NCBI GenBank assembly: GCA_910584325.1
Contig: CAJTZH010000061.1
Coordinates: forward strand, 1-16,849
DNA length: 16,849 bases
Reading direction: 5' to 3'
DNA from: an uncultured Lachnospiraceae bacterium
GTDB lineage: Bacteria > Bacillota > Clostridia > Lachnospirales > Lachnospiraceae
Below, piece after piece: positions 15,678 to 16,849 of the stretch. Position numbers and translations under genes: made by a program. Below the pieces are notes generated by a model. That model did no database searches. It was not told the DNA's origin and worked only from the letters and a program-made list of their open reading frames with translations. Position 1 is the first letter of the stretch. Each line of letters starts with the position of its first letter.

Positions 15678-15682
15678 AAAAA

Positions 15683-16483
15683 TTAGTCCTCCTCAAATCT
15701 TCCATAAGCGTACTTAAAGAAAGTTTTTATTTTCTCATCACTCCATTCACTCATATCTACATTTATTGTTATATGAGGACTTCTCACAACATCCATTTTT
15801 TCGGCTTTCATTTTCTCATTTCCGTTGGTAATAGTTGTTAATTGAATTGACGTTTCACCCTTAGTATCGTCCACAAGATTATTTTCAGTATATACTACAT
15901 CTTCAATATCTTCTTGCTCTTTATGAGATGTGCATGTATCATAGTTGCTTTGCAAATCTATTAGTCTTTGTATTCGTTCTATAATATCACTTTCCCATTC
16001 AATGCGTGTAGAATTATTACCTCTACCTATCACATATTTTCCTAGTTCAAGGTAGTCCAAAATACTCATAAATAACTTAGCACCATCTTCACGATTTCTT
16101 TCAGTAGAACCATAATTTGCTTTTCCCCAGAAATTAACAATTTCATCCACTTCAGTTGTATTTAGATTATTTTTCTGTAGTAAACTCATCAAAAATACTT
16201 CATAAGGAGGATAAGTTACCAACATTTTAACCATTTCATTTTTTCTATCTTCATCTTGAGAGTATACTACTTTACGTCCCTTATCAGTAAACTCAAGCGA
16301 GTCAATTTCTACAAAACCTAATGTTCTCAATGCCGATTTTGTATTTGTGTATACCGATCCACCTTTTCCAAATATAGCTTTTACTTCGTCTTCTTTTTTC
16401 TTTCTTTTAAGTGTATCAAGAAGAAGTAGCATATTATCAATTGTAGAATATGCAGGTAAATTATTTCCACTTGTTTTTGCCAT
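15683..16483 (-). CDS. DUF5343-like winged-helix protein, first gene of the HEPN operon
   Basis: The 266-aa protein starts with LPAYSTIDNMLLLLDTLKRKK, then GGSVYTNTKSALRTLGFVEI and LEFTDKGRKV (about 40-71), which reads as a winged-helix segment like the one opening DUF5343 proteins. A helical middle section (about 85-175) follows, then a charged linker. A C-terminal tail HITINVDMSEWSDEKIKTFF (237-256) resembles the short conserved tails of DUF5343-type proteins. GGAGG lies 7 nt before ATG 16483. A clear promoter and two inverted repeats are upstream, and the HEPN gene begins 5 nt after its stop. A sensor, repressor or antitoxin role is plausible but unproven. The DUF5343 call is from sequence pattern only. 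Confidence 0.5.
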   Translation of the reverse strand: MAKTSGNNLPAYSTIDNMLLLLDTLKRKKKEDEVKAIFGKGGSVYTNTKSALRTLGFVEIDSLEFTDKGRKVVYSQDEDRKNEMVKMLVTYPPYEVFLMSLLQKNNLNTTEVDEIVNFWGKANYGSTERNREDGAKLFMSILDYLELGKYVIGRGNNSTRIEWESDIIERIQRLIDLQSNYDTCTSHKEQEDIEDVVYTENNLVDDTKGETSIQLTTITNGNEKMKAEKMDVVRSPHITINVDMSEWSDEKIKTFFKYAYGRFEED

Positions 16484-16509
16484 TTTCTTGCCTCCAAAAT
16501 TTTTCTTTA

Positions 16510-16538
16510 ATTATACACCTATAGTGTATGTTTTTCAA
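16510..16538 (-). promoter_or_regulatory. Sigma-A promoter of the DUF5343-HEPN operon
   Basis: On the minus strand, -35 TTGAAA (16538-16533), a 17-nt spacer and a perfect -10 TATAAT (16515-16510) lie 27 nt upstream of the ATG at 16483. The transcript would have a short leader holding only the ribosome binding site. Confidence 0.7.
16513..16529. promoter_or_regulatory. Inverted repeat inside the promoter spacer (candidate operator)
   Basis: ATACAC-CTATA-GTGTAT has two exact 6-bp arms around a 5-nt centre. It lies between the -35 and -10 boxes and overlaps the first three bases of the -10. A protein bound here would block RNA polymerase, the usual position for autorepression of toxin-antitoxin-like operons. 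Confidence 0.45.
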
Positions 16539-16543
16539 GTGAC

Positions 16544-16565
16544 TACAAACATTTAAGTGTTTGTA
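16544..16565. promoter_or_regulatory. Second inverted repeat just upstream of the -35 (candidate operator)
   Basis: The arms TACAAACA (16544-16551) and TGTTTGTA (16558-16565) are exact 8-bp reverse complements around a 6-nt centre. The site starts 6 bp upstream of the -35 box. It is similar in spirit to the spacer repeat but not identical, so one protein binding both is possible rather than shown. Confidence 0.45.
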
Positions 16566-16592
16566 TATTTCTATACGGACACTATTGTTAAG

Positions 16593-16623
16593 TTGAAAAG
16601 TATTTTTTAGTATTAATTATAAG
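16593..16623 (+). promoter_or_regulatory. Weak candidate promoter for the structured RNA
   Basis: On the plus strand TTGAAA (16593-16598) and TATAAG (16618-16623) are separated by 19 nt, which is longer than ideal. If used, transcription would begin near 16630, at the start of the first stem. The region is so A/T-rich that chance matches are likely. Confidence 0.25.
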
Positions 16624-16629
16624 TATAAA

Positions 16630-16798
16630 TCGTATTTTATAGTATTGGAGGAAACTCCAAATACGAATCGTCTTACCAAGCACTGAATTTGGCTATCCAA
16701 ATTCGCTTGTTAGGGACATTTGCCCCTAATACCCCATAAAAAGAATGCAGAGCCAATAGCAAGTGGGTATCTCTCACTGCTTACTGGCTCTGTTTTTT
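16630..16798 (+). ncRNA. Candidate structured non-coding RNA of about 170 nt
   Basis: Three successive stems precede a terminator. Stem 1 is TTGGAG-GAAA-CTCCAA (16645-16660), a GAAA tetraloop, with outer pairing of TCGTAT (16630-16635) to ATACGA. Stem 2 is an 8-bp stem GAATTTGG-CTAT-CCAAATTC (16685-16704) closed below by CAAGC/GCTTG with a 3-nt bulge. Stem 3 pairs TTAGGG (16710-16715) with CCCTAA (16724-16729). The stretch has no open reading frame of note. I do not recognise it as a tRNA, tmRNA, RNase P RNA, 6S RNA, T-box or a common riboswitch. It could be a regulatory RNA tied to the HEPN operon or to the gene beyond the right edge, or a leader with an attenuator. Confidence 0.45.
16748..16798 (+). 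terminator. Rho-independent terminator ending the structured RNA
   Basis: The arms CAGAGCCA (16748-16755) and TGGCTCTG (16785-16792) form the base of a long hairpin, which continues inward with a few bulges through GCA and GTG pairs. A run of six T follows at 16793-16798. On the opposite strand the flank is T-rich but not a clean tract. Confidence 0.85.
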
Positions 16799-16810
16799 AT
16801 TCCGCAATTT

Positions 16811-16838
16811 TTTACAATTCAAATTTTGTGCTTATTAT
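16811..16838 (+). promoter_or_regulatory. Candidate promoter pointing out of the right edge
   Basis: TTTACA (16811-16816), a 16-nt spacer and TATTAT (16833-16838) lie just after the terminator. If real, the next gene to the right has its own promoter and the structured RNA is a separate transcript. Confidence 0.35.
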
Positions 16839-16849
16839 TATGATATAGG

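Noticed and set aside
16640..16670. Resemblance of the GGAGGAAACTCC hairpin to the conserved GAGGAAAGUCC core of RNase P RNA
   Set aside because: The match is to a short GGAAA loop motif only. The rest of the sequence is far too short and lacks other RNase P core elements.

Overview
The window looks like a chromosomal segment of an anaerobic, low-to-mid GC Firmicute, most likely a gut-type Clostridium or Lachnospiraceae member. The grounds are strong AGGAGG ribosome binding sites, sigma-A-like promoters, tightly packed same-strand genes, and families typical of that group: a paired MBOAT/SGNH acyltransferase, an S8 peptidase lacking an obvious signal, DUF2461, an SdpI-family protein and a DUF1430-like ABC permease. 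No rRNA, tRNA, CRISPR array or transposase was seen. The organism assignment is inference from gene style.

Layout, left to right. (1) 1-2234, minus strand: two adjacent paralogous esterases (PF00756 type) followed by an S8 subtilisin-like peptidase cut by the left edge just before its catalytic serine. (2) 2437-5244, plus strand, divergent from the esterases: an MBOAT O-acyltransferase and a membrane-anchored SGNH-like partner, a polysaccharide O-acylation pair. (3) 5284-11543, minus strand: a Sel1-repeat protein with its own promoter, and upstream of it a run of DUF2461 protein, ECF-type sigma factor, PD-(D/E)XK-helicase fusion, O6-alkylguanine DNA alkyltransferase, membrane-anchored TraB/TIKI-like protein and AlkA-type glycosylase. 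This reads as a DNA alkylation repair and stress neighbourhood. (4) 11700-14588: an SdpI-family membrane protein (plus strand) converging on a three-gene ABC module (minus strand) whose permease resembles a DUF1430 bacteriocin-immunity protein split into two genes. This looks like an antimicrobial-peptide self-protection or resistance locus.

(5) 14600-16849: composition shifts to clearly A/T-richer DNA. A perfect 12-bp inverted repeat marks the border. Beyond it lies a compact two-gene operon on the minus strand: a DUF5343-like winged-helix protein and a second protein with a similar N-terminal layout plus a C-terminal HEPN-like domain carrying an Rx4H (RNMAGH) ribonuclease motif. Its promoter is well formed (TTGAAA-17-TATAAT). 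One inverted repeat lies in the spacer, and a second lies just upstream of the -35. On the opposite strand a roughly 170-nt sequence with three successive stems and a rho-independent terminator looks like a structured non-coding RNA. A further promoter then points out of the right edge.

The last block is the best candidate for a poorly described system: an acquired defence or toxin-antitoxin-like module with a sensor-like winged-helix protein, a HEPN RNase effector, operator control and an adjacent structured RNA. The second most interesting item is the split DUF1430-type ABC permease next to an SdpI protein. The third is the nuclease-helicase fusion beside the alkylation repair genes.
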